Source: Siphonodentalium dalli
Taxonomy: Eukaryota > Mollusca > Scaphopoda > Gadilida > Siphonodentaliidae
Direction of reading: 5' to 3'
DNA: 64,000 nucleotides
Assembly: GCA_032622095.1 (NCBI GenBank)
Contig: CP136068.1
Span: 132,005,989 to 132,069,988 of the forward strand
Part shown: positions 12,174 to 23,632 of the stretch, in pieces
Layout: the number at the start of each line of letters is the position of its first letter
Numbering within the stretch: the stretch's first letter is position 1
Notes under the pieces: model-generated
The model's database searches: none
The model's input: only the letters and a program-made list of their open reading frames with translations
What the model was told of the DNA's origin: nothing
Translations under genes and position numbers: made by a program

Positions 12174-13324
12174 TGGTACTGTACGGCATTTTCAATGAAC
12201 TCCCGATAATAAACACGATCTAATATCGATAATATATAGAAAAATAAGTAATTTGAGTCGAAGATGTAAACGTTTAGGTTAATAGATTATCTTAAAGGGA
12301 TACTGTACCCACAATGTTGTTGTTGGTTGCTATATATAGTCTCCGAGTCGGAGAATAGGGTAACAATGTTTCCATTATTTGAAAGTCTGTTGAGTACGAA
12401 GTAGTGTTACGGATGGCAAATTTACCGGAATGCAAAAATACAAATTGTCGTTGTCGAGTAATTTTTATACAGTTTTCAACTAAATGTATCAAATAAAAGT
12501 TATATTATATGCATACTAGTCCCATATACTCATTTAAGTTATTGTATCGTCACTGGTCAGTGAGTGGCTTGAGTTTTCTTCCCGTATCATCATAATGTTT
12601 TAAACGATCGTGGTTTACTATTCCAGTATCCCTCAAGTAATTCGATTACGTCTTATACACGGAAATTCGTATTTTAATTTCCGCCATTTTATGGCTGGAG
12701 CCATAAATTCAATTTATATCAAATTATTAACTTTTAAATTATTAAATTTTAAGATAGCCTATTAACCTGAGCGTTTACAGAATACATCTTCGACTCAAAT
12801 TACCTATGTTTCTATATATTATCGATCTTAGATCGGTGTTATTACCGGAAATTTATTGAAAATGGCGTACAGTACCCCTTTAAAATCAAAGTTATATAAG
12901 TTGATATAAATTTAATTTATGGCTGGAGCCATAAATTTAATTTCGAATTTCAGTGTACAAGACGTATTCAAATTAATTGACGGATAGTGGATTGGGTAAC
13001 GCGTGGCACACATGATCTTGTAGAAAAATATGTTTACGGGGCGTAAACTCAAGCCACTCACTGACTAGTGTCTATACAACAACTTAAATGAGTATCTGGG
13101 ACTATTATGCATATAATAGAACATTTATTTGATACATGTGCTTGAAAACTGTACAAAAATTACTCGACATTGACAAATTGTATATTCGTATTCCGGCTAA
13201 TCTGCCATCCGTAACATTACTTCGTACTCAACAGATTTTCATATAATGGAAATATGGTTCCTTATTCTACGATTCAGAGTCTATAGAAACCAACAACAAC
13301 ATTTGAGTATAGTATCCCTTTAAT
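12174..13324. mobile_element. Two interlocked foldback elements (AAAGGGGTACTGTAC family)
   Basis: Element A arms: 12174-12292 and about 12770-12883, matching over CGATAATATATAGAAA, ATTTGAGTCGAAGATGT and the terminal TACTGTAC. Element B arms: 12293-12690 and about 12940-13324, with termini TAAAGGGATACTGTACCC and AGTATCCCTTTAA, matching over GTTGTTGTTGG, GTGAGTGGCTTGAG and TTATACACGGAAAT. B's left arm lies between A's arms, and two copies of the central hairpin TTTATGGCTGGAGCCATAAA occur at about 12690 and 12918. Confidence 0.65.
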
Positions 13325-13429
13325 ATTACTATACAATGTATATAATTAAGTATCGCCCATTGCATTCGCTAACCAACAACCAACCTGTGCAATCCTAATA
13401 GAGACGCGTTATATCACCGTCGACCGACC

Positions 13430-14259
13430 TTAAAGGGGTACTATACACTAAATCCAGTCATGCGACCATCTCCTTTTATACTCAACAGAATATATGCAAC
13501 AAATGAATGAATTTGAGCCATGGATTTGTGCAAAATACACTCATGCGCTCTACGAACGATGCAAAAAAACATGGTAATTATAATGAAATGAATTTATGGC
13601 TGGAGTTATAAATTCATTTTCATTATAATTACAATGTTTTTTGCATCGTTCGAAGAGTACACAATTGTACTTTTCACTAATCCATGGCTCAAATTCATTC
13701 ATTTGTTGCATATATTCTGTTGAATATAGCTCAGTTGGTTTGTGTGCCGACCTCTGAGCTACACCTTCGACACGGTCGAGGGTTCAAATCCGACAAAATA
13801 TCGGTCGGACTTTGTGTCGCCATCTGCATTCCCAGTACCATGGGCATCACAAATCAATCATCGATGCCACGATCAGTGATCTGAGAAAGATTGCAGAAGC
13901 CATTTGAAGAGTCTCAGACAAAATTTGAAAAATAACGTACTGGACTAACTTCGTACCTCTGCTCCTCTCGTAATGTCATTACCAGGGATGACACCACGCT
14001 TGGCACACCGTCGGATCGGGAGCCGACGCTAATGGCTGTCCCGTGTGCAACAATGTGCGCACGTTAAAGATCCCTACCGTGGCGAAGAAGTCACGGGTTC
14101 GGCAAAAACTTCCTGGAAAAATTATGGATCTACTCGATCCCGTCCTGTAAAAGCCAGCCTTGGTCACTAGGACGTAACAACTACAGATACAGACAGATAC
14201 AGAGTATAAAAGGAGATGGTCTCATAAATGGTCGGATTTAGTGTACAGTACCCCTTTAA
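13430..14259. mobile_element. Foldback element of the AAAGGGGTACTGTAC family, split by a SINE
   Basis: Termini TTAAAGGGGTACTATACACT and AGTGTACAGTACCCCTTTAA. The left arm 13430-13590 folds on TTTATGGCTGGAGTTATAAA with the right arm 13613-13726, which resumes at 14203 after the SINE. Without the SINE the element is about 350 bp. Confidence 0.78.
13722..14203 (+). mobile_element. tRNA-derived SINE
   Basis: Pol III box A TAGCTCAGTTGG at 13727-13738 and box B GGTTCAAATCC at 13781-13791, about 43 bp apart, as in a tRNA head. A ~400-bp body follows with TGCGCACGTTAAAGATCCC and a short (ACAGAT)n-like tail. The A-box head differs from a functional tRNA and no cloverleaf was made out. It interrupts the right arm of the foldback element; GAATATA/GAGTATA may be the target duplication. 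Confidence 0.75.
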
Positions 14260-14720
14260 ATGGCACATTTTAGTGCGAATTCTTACTCCTGTTGCTTACT
14301 GTGATTTTACGCGATATTGAATACTTTTGGATGCATTATATTTGCCATTGGCTATATTATAGCGCTCATGGTATAGATCGGAAATGATATGTTTTATATG
14401 TATTGCGCCTACTCTTTGTACCACCCGATGTTGTGGCTGAAAGAATGAATAAAACTTTTCGGACTCGACCCAAAACAATTTCGGCCCAAAGTTTTTGGCC
14501 CGGGTCTGTTATCCGGTGGTCATTTATATATATGGGGTCATTTGTCACTATCCCGAACTTTCCCGAATAAAGAATAAGGAATAAGTAACGAAATTCACGT
14601 TGCTAAGCAAATTACCTTTAATTTGTCTGTGTATAGTAGTACAAACAAAAATTGTGGCAAGCGGGTGGGGGGGGACAAGTTTTGTCTAAAAATCGGTCGA
14701 GATATTGTTGAGATCCGTAC
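14260..14720. other. No gene recognised
   Basis: Contains a G-run (GTGGGGGGGGAC, 14667). Short frames on both strands only. Confidence 0.4.
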
Positions 14721-14726
14721 ACTATA

Positions 14727-14890
14727 TATGGTTTGTGCAACGCCCCAGCGACGTTTGAGCGACTCATGGAGACAGTCCTCGCAGACTTCAATGGGAGGTA
14801 TATGTCTCATATATGTGGACGACGTCATAGGGATGGCCAAGACCATTGTGGACATGTTGACTAACTCAGACAAAGTTTTCACAAGAAATC
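14727..14890 (+). pseudogene. Ty3/Gypsy reverse-transcriptase fragment, frameshifted
   Basis: One frame from 14727 reads YGLCNAPATFERLMETVLAD, then a shift to the frame GICLIYVDDVIGMAKT and DKVFTRNQG. Both are the RT core of Ty3/Gypsy Pol: FGLCNAPATFERLME, then the YVDD catalytic box followed by a V..GKT-like segment. The frameshift between them and the missing rest of pol show a dead, short remnant. No LTRs were seen around it. Confidence 0.75.
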
Positions 14891-14899
14891 AGGGAGCTA

Positions 14900-16460
14900 T
14901 AGCAGTTTTGGGGTAAATTTAAGTTTTTTTTTTCAGCAGAACTTTCACTGCAGACACTTCTCGAGAATTGTTTTGAATATGGGACACTCATCCATTGACA
15001 TGTTTTAACATTAAAACCCGAAATCCCTATCCAGTAACTCGAATAAAGAAAATATTTCCAATTTCCAAACATATCGTAAATAGATAAAGTAAAACGGAAT
15101 GCGGGCAGGAGTAAACTGCCAATATTTTCCTACTTAAATGCAGCAATTTCAAATGTGAATGTAGATTTAATTTCATAAACTAGATATCTATACCAATGGA
15201 ACGTTGACTACGTTGTCGAAATTTATCACCACGCACTCATGTTGGAGCAGAAAACACACAAAATAAAAACATGAAAGCTTATTATTACAATGCCTCGAGA
15301 ATGTCGTCAATTTATGGAGCTTTTTTCATCGAAATATTGACATTTGATTGAAACTGGGTTCATCAAGCACCTCGTGGATCCGGAGTTTTCTCCGAAGAAA
15401 AACAATAAAAAGACTTTCCCTCAAAACAAACCTACCCGTAGTCTTCACTCGTGCCGGCAACGCGGTTTAGTCAATATTTGCCCGCAGCGGGGATTATAGG
15501 ACGACCAGCATGATAGACTTAACACTGAACAAATGAGATTTGAAACGCGGCATTGCAACGAAACGATATTTATATATTCAATCAGATTATTCGTGTTTCA
15601 ATAATGACGAATCTATACAATTCGCCGAATATGTTAATCGAATTAAGGTCTACTCATACGGAAACAAGTGAGAAAGTGCACCGAACAGTTTCATTTTGAC
15701 ATAACGTTGACATATAACGTATCGTTTCGCTGTGTGAAGGATCAATATAAAATTAAAGGCACTTGGATGTTTGAAGGACCAAATGCTGCATGCATGCTTA
15801 TATTGCATATCAGTCTAGTTCCAGTGATCAACGTGGGTCGATGGGTGCGTTAAACATGGTTGTACGGCCTCTTTATGCCACATAAAGACTAATTCAAGTG
15901 ATCGAATTCAGAAAATAGTGGAACACTAAAGAGCGTTCCTTGTTATACCTGATATGGAATAATAAAGAGCTTTTCCATATATGTGCGATTGATTAATTGA
16001 GGGTTTAACGTCGTTTTAGCCGCTATGCCATATCACGACCAAGAACAAAATCAGCTATAAAAGAGGATCGGAGCGAAGTAACTGTAGATAAATCAGAAAG
16101 TAAATTAGATTAAAACAATGAGCTATGTACAAATAAAAGCACCCAAGAGGAATATTTTCACTTGGAGTTCGGAATATAAATTCAAGAACTGACTAGTGTG
16201 CAAGCATAATATAAAACGTAAAAACAATAGTACAAGGATACATAATAAATAACAGAAATGAATAACACGAAATTACCAAGTATGCGGAACGAAATATGTA
16301 AAGTAGCTTTCAACATCTTATTTTGGATTAATAAGGCATTTATAATATTTGATGAATCGCTCATGTACCTTTATCAGTGAGTCAAGCTGACGATCGGGTG
16401 GGTGAGACCGAATGCCATCCTACACACAACCGACAGCTTCAATCCACAAATACTGTTTTT
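14900..16460. other. No gene recognised
   Basis: AT-rich sequence. Two reverse-form copies of the AAAGAGCG(T) motif occur at about 15919 and 15961. No splice-bounded exon was identified. Confidence 0.4.
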
Positions 16461-16465
16461 GTCTT

Positions 16466-16949
16466 TAAAGGTACTCAATCAGAATTTTTTAACGCTCGCA
16501 AATTACTATTTCACTGGCTTTGGGGGTAACAAATATTTGATTCGAGTCGAGGAACCCACCCATCAAAGTTCAGAATAATCAGATATAGATGTTTGACATC
16601 TATTATTTTTATTTTAAGTGGCCCAGTAAACAGTCGACCAAATCTCAATTTTGAGTGGCCCAGTAAACAGTTGACAAAATCTCTGACCAATTCGCGGATG
16701 AACATGGATAACTCTAAAATCAAGTTGCTTTTTTGTGTCAGATATTTGACAAACCGGCAAAATTTTGTTGACCAAAATGTTGATAAGTAACAGGTTTTGG
16801 GCAATTTTATACTATAGTTGACTGTGGTTAGCATTATTTTTGGGTAATTATGATAACTGAAGCGGCATTTAAATTTATGTTGTTGTTGTTGTTGTTGTTG
16901 TTGGAATCTGATGATATGGGGACCATCAAATCGGATTTAGTACCTTTAA
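16466..16949. mobile_element. MITE, AAAGGTACTCAATCCGAT family, copy 2 (reverse orientation inside)
   Basis: Starts TAAAGGTACTCAATCAGA and ends TCGGATTTAGTACCTTTA. Shares GATTCGAGTCGAGGAACCCA and a (GTT)n run at 16880-16901 with the other copies. The 107-codon minus frame inside is not a known protein. Confidence 0.72.
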
Positions 16950-17341
16950 GATTTAATCATTTCTCATCAAGCATCTGATCAAACTCTCTATCTGAGAGTC
17001 GAAACGTTGGAGTGACTTTGGCGAGTTTTGTTTCGAAGTAACAGGCGATTTTTGTTTTTGAAACAATAAGATCAACTGGCATAGATTGGTTCGGAGGAAA
17101 TGTCTCAACGACAGCAGCTCTATCCATTACCTGCGCTACGGGTTCTGGAACACCTCAACTTGTTTTGCTGGTGATATACTGACGAGGTTTGTTTGACTCT
17201 GTCTGGGTGCTGCATCAACATACTTTTTGTAGACACGATTGCTGAGTATGTGACCTGTGGAATTGATGATTGAGGACCAACCATTTTTCTCAGCATCTAT
17301 ATATGACAGATGCTCTCAGCTTTACATCGTTGAATCTTGAA

Positions 17342-17790
17342 TTAATAGTCCCAAATTGCATCATGTGAACCTTGAGTTGAAAAAAAATTCGAACAACCCT
17401 TATGTACATGACCAGAAATAGAACATCGTGTACATATGGTTTCTTTACTTTTACAATGTTCCTGATCATGGCCATATCCCTGACGTTTAAAACATCGCAA
17501 TGAATTTGGAACATATGTGCTTAAATCATCTTCATATACCCAACCTTGAATGTCGGTGGATGTTCGCACCGATTGAAATCTACGGACTTCTGTAACTCCC
17601 TGTGGTGCTAACTCAGCCAATCATCTATATTAAGAGTTCTCAACACAGCTCTGCTACTGTTCAATGTCTTCTGGTGAGTAATAAACACGGGTGTTTGCGC
17701 AATAGCTGTTAATTGCATCAGAACGTCAGCTTTAATTTTCCTTGATCATTCGATCAGAAGAGAGCCACTTAGTGACCCAGTCCTGATCTG
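17342..17790 (-). pseudogene. LINE ORF1 (gag-like) remnant with zinc knuckles
   Basis: The minus frame has MAELAPQGVTEVRRF, then PNSLRCFKRQGYGHDQEHCK, then CTRCSISGHVHKGC: two adjacent CCHC-type knuckles as in the ORF1 protein of animal LINEs (L.cfkCq.fGH....C....C.rCg..gH....C). Upstream in another frame is FITHQKTLNSSRAVLRTLNI, the usual segment just before it in this family, so a frameshift sits near 17625. ORF1 binds RNA; here it is broken. Confidence 0.7.
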
Positions 17791-17799
17791 GTTGACATA

Positions 17800-18420
17800 T
17801 TGTAATTGTCCGGCTATGCTCTGTTGCGTTTTGTCAATCACAATTACGTTCTGTTTGTTATGAGTTGCCCTATGAAAAGCAAATAATCGACAACTAGTCA
17901 ACCAGCCACCTCGGACTACCCTTTAAATTACGTCGGGGCAAGGACTGGTACATATCTGAAGCGTTGACCCGTTTAGCCATTAACATATAGCAGCCTCTCG
18001 GTACCTTCCCACAGTGAGACAGGCGTGAACATTACAAGATTGAATAAACTTAAAAGTCATGAAGACGAAATGCAAGGAGACATGACACGAAAGAAACGTC
18101 ATACATGAAGAACAGAACACACAACTAGACACCAGAAACAGAATAGAACAGATGGCAGAAATGTTATCTGAAACACTGTGGGGATGCGTGACCAGCTGAC
18201 TAATTGAGCCGGGTCAACTCAACCATCCGTGTTGAAGAGATGTAGGACCAAAGAGGAACATGAGCTATGCCGTATCCGCAGTTCGATGTGATACGGCCGC
18301 TCTATAGTACCCTGAGTACTCCTACACCACATCTCGCGGGATGAACCGCACGACAAACATGGTGCCACATTCGGGGATTCCTACCCCTCGCAGTGGGGCG
18401 GTAGGCCTATGCTACCCCGG
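17800..18420. other. No gene recognised
   Basis: May include the diverged upstream part of the LINE ORF1 remnant on the minus strand, but I could not follow a frame. Confidence 0.35.
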
Positions 18421-18424
18421 GTCC

Positions 18425-18615
18425 ACACGGGGGCATATAAATTTGTTTAAAAGCTGTAATATAGCTGTGGCACTGGGAAGTATTTTTCATAGCATATGAA
18501 GCCGGTATATAAATATTTCGCGTATTCGTCATGGTATCGTATACCTCAGTCCAAATTACGTCGACAAAATTTATAAGTTCGAATGGGCCATGTCCATTTA
18601 ATCCGGGCAACGGGT
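18425..18615 (-). repeat. Dispersed repeat, related to 59030-59190 in opposite orientation
   Basis: Read on the minus strand it shares GGACATGGC.CATTCGAAC, TAATTTGG and CCGGCTTCATATGCT with the plus-strand copy at 59 kb. The frames in the two copies are similar (ASYA.KNT) but short, and no domain is recognised. Confidence 0.55.
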
Positions 18616-18797
18616 GGCCCGTTCAGATAACTGTTTTGGTTTCAAGTCCGACAGGGTAACACAGGGTGACACTGCCACATTGTAGAAACTTCCACCAAAA
18701 AGCGCTATACTTTAGGTCAAATTATAGACGTAAAATTAGATCGCTTAAAAATATCTAGTTGTTTTGTATTCATAATAATACCGAAACATTACAGACA

Positions 18798-19299
18798 TTA
18801 AAGGCACGTGAGGCCTTAGTTGTCGAAAATATTCATATTTGTTCCAATCACCGTAAACAGAAAAACATTAAAACGCATACAGTTTCGTTCATATATACCA
18901 TGACCATCGCGTAAACAGCATGTTATCATAAAGATGTACCATATTTTACCTAAGCAAGAGCCTGATTGTGTTACAGAAGACAACACACTGCTACTGGCTA
19001 ATTACACACAAATGACATAAACGCTCTTTATTCGTTCCATATCAGGAATTCACCCACAAAGAACGCTCTTTATGTTTACCATCATAATATAAACAAACAC
19101 CAGAAAAGTAACTTTTTATGCTTTTGTTTACATAACAATGGTAAAAAATATTACAATAACATACTGTTTATGCGATATTTCTTATTTGTATACGGACAAA
19201 GTCTGTCTACATTTTTTTATTCTTTCTGTTTGTGGCGGTTTTTGACGGGTGGAAATATTTTCACAGGATACCCACCGCCAAGGCCAACCGTACCTTTAA
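18798..19299. mobile_element. ~500-bp element, copy 1 (GGCACGTGAGGCCTTAG family)
   Basis: Nearly identical, end to end, to 57664-58169. Imperfect inverted ends TTAAAGGCACGTGAGGCC and GGCCAACCGTACCTTTAA. Two CGCTCTTTAT motifs lie inside (19022 and 19065). No coding frame. Confidence 0.75.
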
Positions 19300-19336
19300 G
19301 TATTAGTTCCCATCACAACAGCATGGGCTAGTTTTT

Positions 19337-19455
19337 GTGCTCACCACCATATACCACCGTTAGAGTTTGAAAAGTTATCTCGACAACAGGATATATAGTT
19401 TTTCTACTCACCCCATCAATCAAAATTACAGTCTAATTAGTTCATATGACAACAG
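19337..19455 (-). repeat. Two degenerate copies of the 3' end of the PAN exon with its splice donor
   Basis: The last ~50 bp of the PAN exon plus donor (19567-19617) recurs at about 19404-19455 and 19337-19390. Read on the minus strand all three carry GTTGTC..., a GACTGT/AACTCT-like segment, then GGTATATGGGG or a variant, and finally GTGAGT or GTGAGC. The copies do not keep an open frame through the intron. Confidence 0.6.
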
Positions 19456-19573
19456 CACAGACTGATCAACTTTGCCACGGTCAGACATGCGATTTTCTTT
19501 GTTCAGATATATAGGCCTATCCTCACAATAACAAATCGTGGGATGAAGGAGAAGATCAAGAGTTTGTACTCAC

Positions 19574-19853
19574 CCCCATATACCATCATGACAGTCTCGT
19601 TAGTCCCCACGACAACGCCGCTGGAAATGTAACAGATTTTGTTCTTCTTGTCGAAAGCAAAGGTCACCCAATCCTGGCTAGACACACACATCACGGCACA
19701 ATACAGCTTCGTGTCCGACGCGACACTATACTGAACTGGGTTCGTGTTACTAACCCAGCCAACCGGAGAGGAAAACTTAAATTCCCGCATGGTCAACCCA
19801 AACACCTTCATCCCTAATAGCTGCACCATAAGTAAAATTAATTTGTAAGACAT
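19574..19853 (-). CDS. First exon of a second PAN-like secreted protein gene
   Basis: An open frame from ATG at 19853 with a hydrophobic start (MSYKLILLMVQLLGMKVFG), a good signal peptide; an upstream in-frame ATG at 19880 would add nine residues before it and is less likely. Cysteines at 52, 56 and 74 sit in YCAVMC and WVTFAFDKKNKIC, a PAN/apple-like core similar to exon 1 of the 61-kb gene but with fewer cysteines. The donor GGGG|GTGAGT at 19574 is phase 1, so it could join a phase-1 mucin or CTLD exon directly. No downstream partner exon was found on the minus strand in 1-19.5 kb, so the rest may lie outside the window or be lost. Two degenerate copies of the exon's last ~50 bp follow in the intron. 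Confidence 0.6.
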
Positions 19854-20135
19854 GTTCCGGATAGCTGTCCTGATTGCCAACGTTGTCGTGGTGTGTTCAT
19901 CGGTTGTTTGCGAGCCTGTGGTTCCAGTCTTCGATTTTATACGTCACTAAGTTTTCTTGGATATAAAACCCCCATTCGGCATCTGGTGAATTGATTCGTG
20001 AAGTACCAGTGGATGACCCACGGAATACGTTATGATGACCGACAAGAACATGGACTTGAAAGTGAAGTTTAACCCCGATGAAAAGAGTTGTCCTGTTGGT
20101 TGCACATTCTATTATGCTATATGTCAATACACATA

Positions 20136-20495
20136 TCAAACATTATTTAAATCAGTGAATATTTTCAAGTGAGGTGGAATGCTATTCCATAGATGTGGAC
20201 CTGCAAATGAAAATGCCCTATCGCCAAACGTTTTCTGTTTGTTGAAAGTAATGTACAAAAGCATACTGCTATCAGATCGTAATCCATATGTACACATATT
20301 TCTGTCTTTGATCATATCCTGTATATACAATAGTGACATGTTATTACGAGATTTGAATACAAGCAAAATAATTTTGAACATGATTCGATACGCCACTGGC
20401 AGCCAGTGTAATTGCTTGAGAACTGGAGTTATATGTTCATGCCGAGGAGTGTATGATACAACTCGCGCCGCAGCATTTAGCACTTTTTGCATAGT
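20136..20495 (-). pseudogene. LINE reverse-transcriptase C-terminal fragment
   Basis: The minus frame reads QKVLNAAARVVSY, LHWLPVAYRIMFKI, GLRSDSS and FGDRAFSFAGPHLWNSIPP. This is the conserved tail after the RT domain in CR1/RTE-like animal LINEs (Q...NaAaR.v, LhWLPv..Ri.fK, R.f...gP..WN.lP). It is 5'-truncated at about 20495, as is usual for LINE insertions. Confidence 0.82.
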
Positions 20496-20499
20496 AATT

Positions 20500-21420
20500 A
20501 TTACGGTTAATTAATGATAAATTTTGTAATCGCTGTTCGTGATAGTGAGTGAGCGATCTATTATCGCTGCATGCGTGCATGAACAATAGAAAGAGGTCAC
20601 GCTATTATAGAGCGTGTGTTGTCATTTCTAGCCAAATCACCTTGTCTGTCGGGTCAGCTCCAATTTTTTGTTTTAAATATTTGAGTAATGTTATGGATTG
20701 ACGGTTCAATAACGTAAGGAGATGCGTATGTTGAAACTATATCTGAGAAACAGATATTCTTATAACGCATGATATCTTGCATATTATAGAAAATTGACGT
20801 TGAATTTTGTTGAATAATCATTAATAAAAGTTAATTGCAACTTTGAAATGTGCGTATCGCACCTTATTTATGAAGTAATAGTTTTATAGTCATTTATATT
20901 AAACGCATATAATGTGTCATTCGATCACGATCATAGTGTATATATTTGAATATGTTACACGTGTTAATTTATATTTATATATTATATTGTGTGTGCACAG
21001 GTTTGTGTTGCACAATTGATCAAATAGAATGAATTTCCGAACATTCGAGCTGCGTTAGAGATATTGGTTTCGGAAAGCAGGTTTCCATCGTTTTTCCCAA
21101 GAGGTTTTTCGTTGGTTTTTCCTGACACAGTAGGATGTAATTAACCTGTATGTGAAGACGTGCCCGTCCCTTAACCTGTCAGCATGTATACCAATAAACA
21201 CTGACGTCGACCCCTAGCGGACTCGGGCGCGGCTTGATGGCAATGCTAGTGTTATCATTATTGGAGAACTGAGAATACTGGTCACTAAATTGACCATATA
21301 GTAAGTCAGTACACCTATTATTACATCGCTACTGTGGTACGTGTGACCACGGCCAATTCCAAATGTAACACGAAGATAATTATCCAGCCAATACGCACCA
21401 CGACTGAATAGCGAACGATA
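20500..21420. other. No gene recognised
   Basis: AT-rich, with stretches of TATATTT. Nothing supported. Confidence 0.4.
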
Positions 21421-21421
21421 C

Positions 21422-21818
21422 TTAACCCTTTACCCAACAAACCGGCCAAAACCGGCCAAATAAAGCTTCAACAGCCTAAAATATCTTCGGTCTGTCTCAA
21501 TAGAACCATACAAATATGGATATCATTGGAACCGGCTCATTGACCACATTGTGATGGTTATAGTTATGCCCTGTGCCAATGCATTCTCTTATATATGCGA
21601 GTCGACCATAGGTCGTCGTATATATAAGAGAATGCATTGGCCTAAAAAAATCTTTTTTTAACACTTTTTACCATTTTTTCTTACATTCTTTAACAATTTT
21701 ATAATTTTTAATGTGTTAAGCCAATGCATTCTCTTATATATGCGAGGCGACCTATGGTCGACTCGCATATATAAGAGAATGCATTGGCACAGGGCCGTTC
21801 TGTTGGGTAAAGGGTTAA
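21422..21818. mobile_element. piggyBac-like double-hairpin MITE, copy 2
   Basis: TTAACCCTTTACCCAACAAA at the left and TGTTGGGTAAAGGGTTAA at the right. Hairpins at about 21574-21642 (shortened loop) and 21720-21788, separated by a T-rich spacer. Confidence 0.82.
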
Positions 21819-21819
21819 T

Positions 21820-22560
21820 CACGTGGTTTGTGGTTGGTGAGTACCACGCATTCAAAATGGCCGAGACGAATGCAAACGCACACAAACATCATATATGAGG
21901 AACTGACACAAAACGTATCATTTTGACTGTTACGAGCATGTGATAGTTTATTTTAAAAACAAGTTGATACCTTATTAGTTCGGAAGTATTCAGTAGTTTT
22001 CTGTAAAATTCTGACCAAAGTTGCCAGTTGGAGTACACCAGTCCATACATCTAGGAGAATCCTTCGACTGACAAACTTTTGTCAGAATGTTAGAGAAAAC
22101 AACTGGTAGTTTGGACACAAGTGATGTATCAGCTTGTTTGAAAACTAATATAGGATATGCTCATAACTCCCAAAATACTATGTATATATTATTATCCTAG
22201 ATAATTACCTTTTTTCTTCGTTTCTGGTCGTGTTTGCGAACGTTTCAGACATTTTGAGTGCCTGGTATCCTCAACTCGAAACCACGTGATTCCCCACCGT
22301 GTTAATCGTGGTTCACGATTACATAGCGATCGGCATTAAATCGCAATAACACGTAGCACCCGAGGTTAGGATTGAGGCTAGGCTTATTGAAGAAATAACG
22401 GAGATGTTTGAAGAAGTGCCTTAAAGAGCTTTCCGATTAGCTCAGGATAATTAATTCGATATTTTACCATAACCTGTTACTGCGTTTGAATATCAATCGC
22501 TATCTATTCGTGTACATTGCACTCTAAATAGTGGAGATGCAATATTGCTCCCAGGAGAGG
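21820..22560. other. No gene recognised
   Basis: Nothing supported in this stretch. Confidence 0.4.
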
Positions 22561-22629
22561 CAATAGTTGCATCTCTTGAGCTGCACTATTTAACCACCCT
22601 TCCAAAAGTTTAACTTGCCTCTCAATTGG

Positions 22630-22960
22630 AGAGTTAGCAGCCGAAGAACAACAACATGACCCTCAACGGGGTTCAAGTGCATCCCTGTCGAAGAACAATT
22701 TGTCATTCAGCAGGGGTCAAGTACCTCCCCATCGAAGAACAATGTGTCCCTCACGAGAGTCAAGTTCATCCATGTTGAAGAACAATTTGTCATTCAGTGG
22801 GGGGGGGGGGGGGGGGGGGGGGTCAAGTACCTCCCTGTCGAAGAACAATTTGTCCCTCACGGGAGTCAAGTTCATCCCTGTTGAAGAACAATTTGTAATT
22901 CAGAGGGGGGTCAAGTACCTCCTGTCAAAGAACAACTTGTCCCTCAATGGGAGATCCACA
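22630..22960. repeat. Tandem repeat GTCGAAGAACAATTTGTC with an embedded 24-G run
   Basis: Units of ~50-60 bp with GAAGAACAAT.TGTC.TTCAG/CTCACG..GTCAAGT..ATCC, about six copies. A pure run of 24 G lies at 22799-22822. The 126-codon frame across it is a repeat artefact. Confidence 0.7.
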
Positions 22961-23630
22961 TTAGCACCCATGAGGGGTAAAAACGACCCCCATGGGGAGG
23001 TTATAATTTACCCCGTTTGGAGGTGTGGTGAAATAGTGCACCCCGGGGTGCGGTTGAGCCTACCCCACAAGGATAGTTAATGTTTTACCCATACCAGGGA
23101 AGGCAACCTAGCACTCTTATGATAACCACTCTGACACTCTTGATGGGCAAATGTGACAATCAAGAGTGGGACAGTCGTATTCATGGAGCTCTTAAATATT
23201 GCCTCCTCGGGAAGGGGAGGCAATATGAGGTAATATTAACACTACTCGGTTGATGGCACCATGACACTCTTGATCGACAAAGTAGCCATTAAGAGCGACA
23301 AAGCAGCATTCACATATTGCTGTCACGTCCCCGGAGAAGCAGATTATTTTAATTGCAACATGCAGTTATCAAACCATTACAAATTGATAAACGCTCTTTA
23401 TGCTACTGAAAATTAGACCTCTTATTACTAAAAAGTAAAAACATGTCTTTATTCCTTAATTTGTTTATTCTGCATTAATTAACAATAAAGTATGTGAAAG
23501 CATCTATGACGTGGGCGTATTATATAATACAGTGTTTATTGTAAATGGTGTAACATATTCACAAATCTCCTGAGGAGGAGACCAACGTATACATTACAAA
23601 CTTACAATATTCACGTGGTAATATTCTTGC
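22960..23630. other. Intergenic, or intron upstream of the CTLD exon
   Basis: GGGGAGG..CCCC-type GC-rich text to 23100, then AT-rich. One CGCTCTTTAT motif at 23392. No first-half CTLD exon was found. Confidence 0.4.
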
Positions 23631-23632
23631 AG

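Noticed and set aside
13727-13800. Functional tRNA gene
   Set aside because: Box A and box B are present but the acceptor and anticodon stems do not pair well and a SINE body follows; taken as a SINE head.
16511-16834. 107-codon minus frame
   Set aside because: Lies wholly inside a MITE copy and is not open in the other copies.
20179-20514. 111-codon plus frame
   Set aside because: Antisense shadow of the LINE fragment on the minus strand.
22700-23080. 126-codon Ser/Gly frame with poly-Gly
   Set aside because: Poly-Gly is the 24-G run and the rest follows a tandem repeat; no domain.
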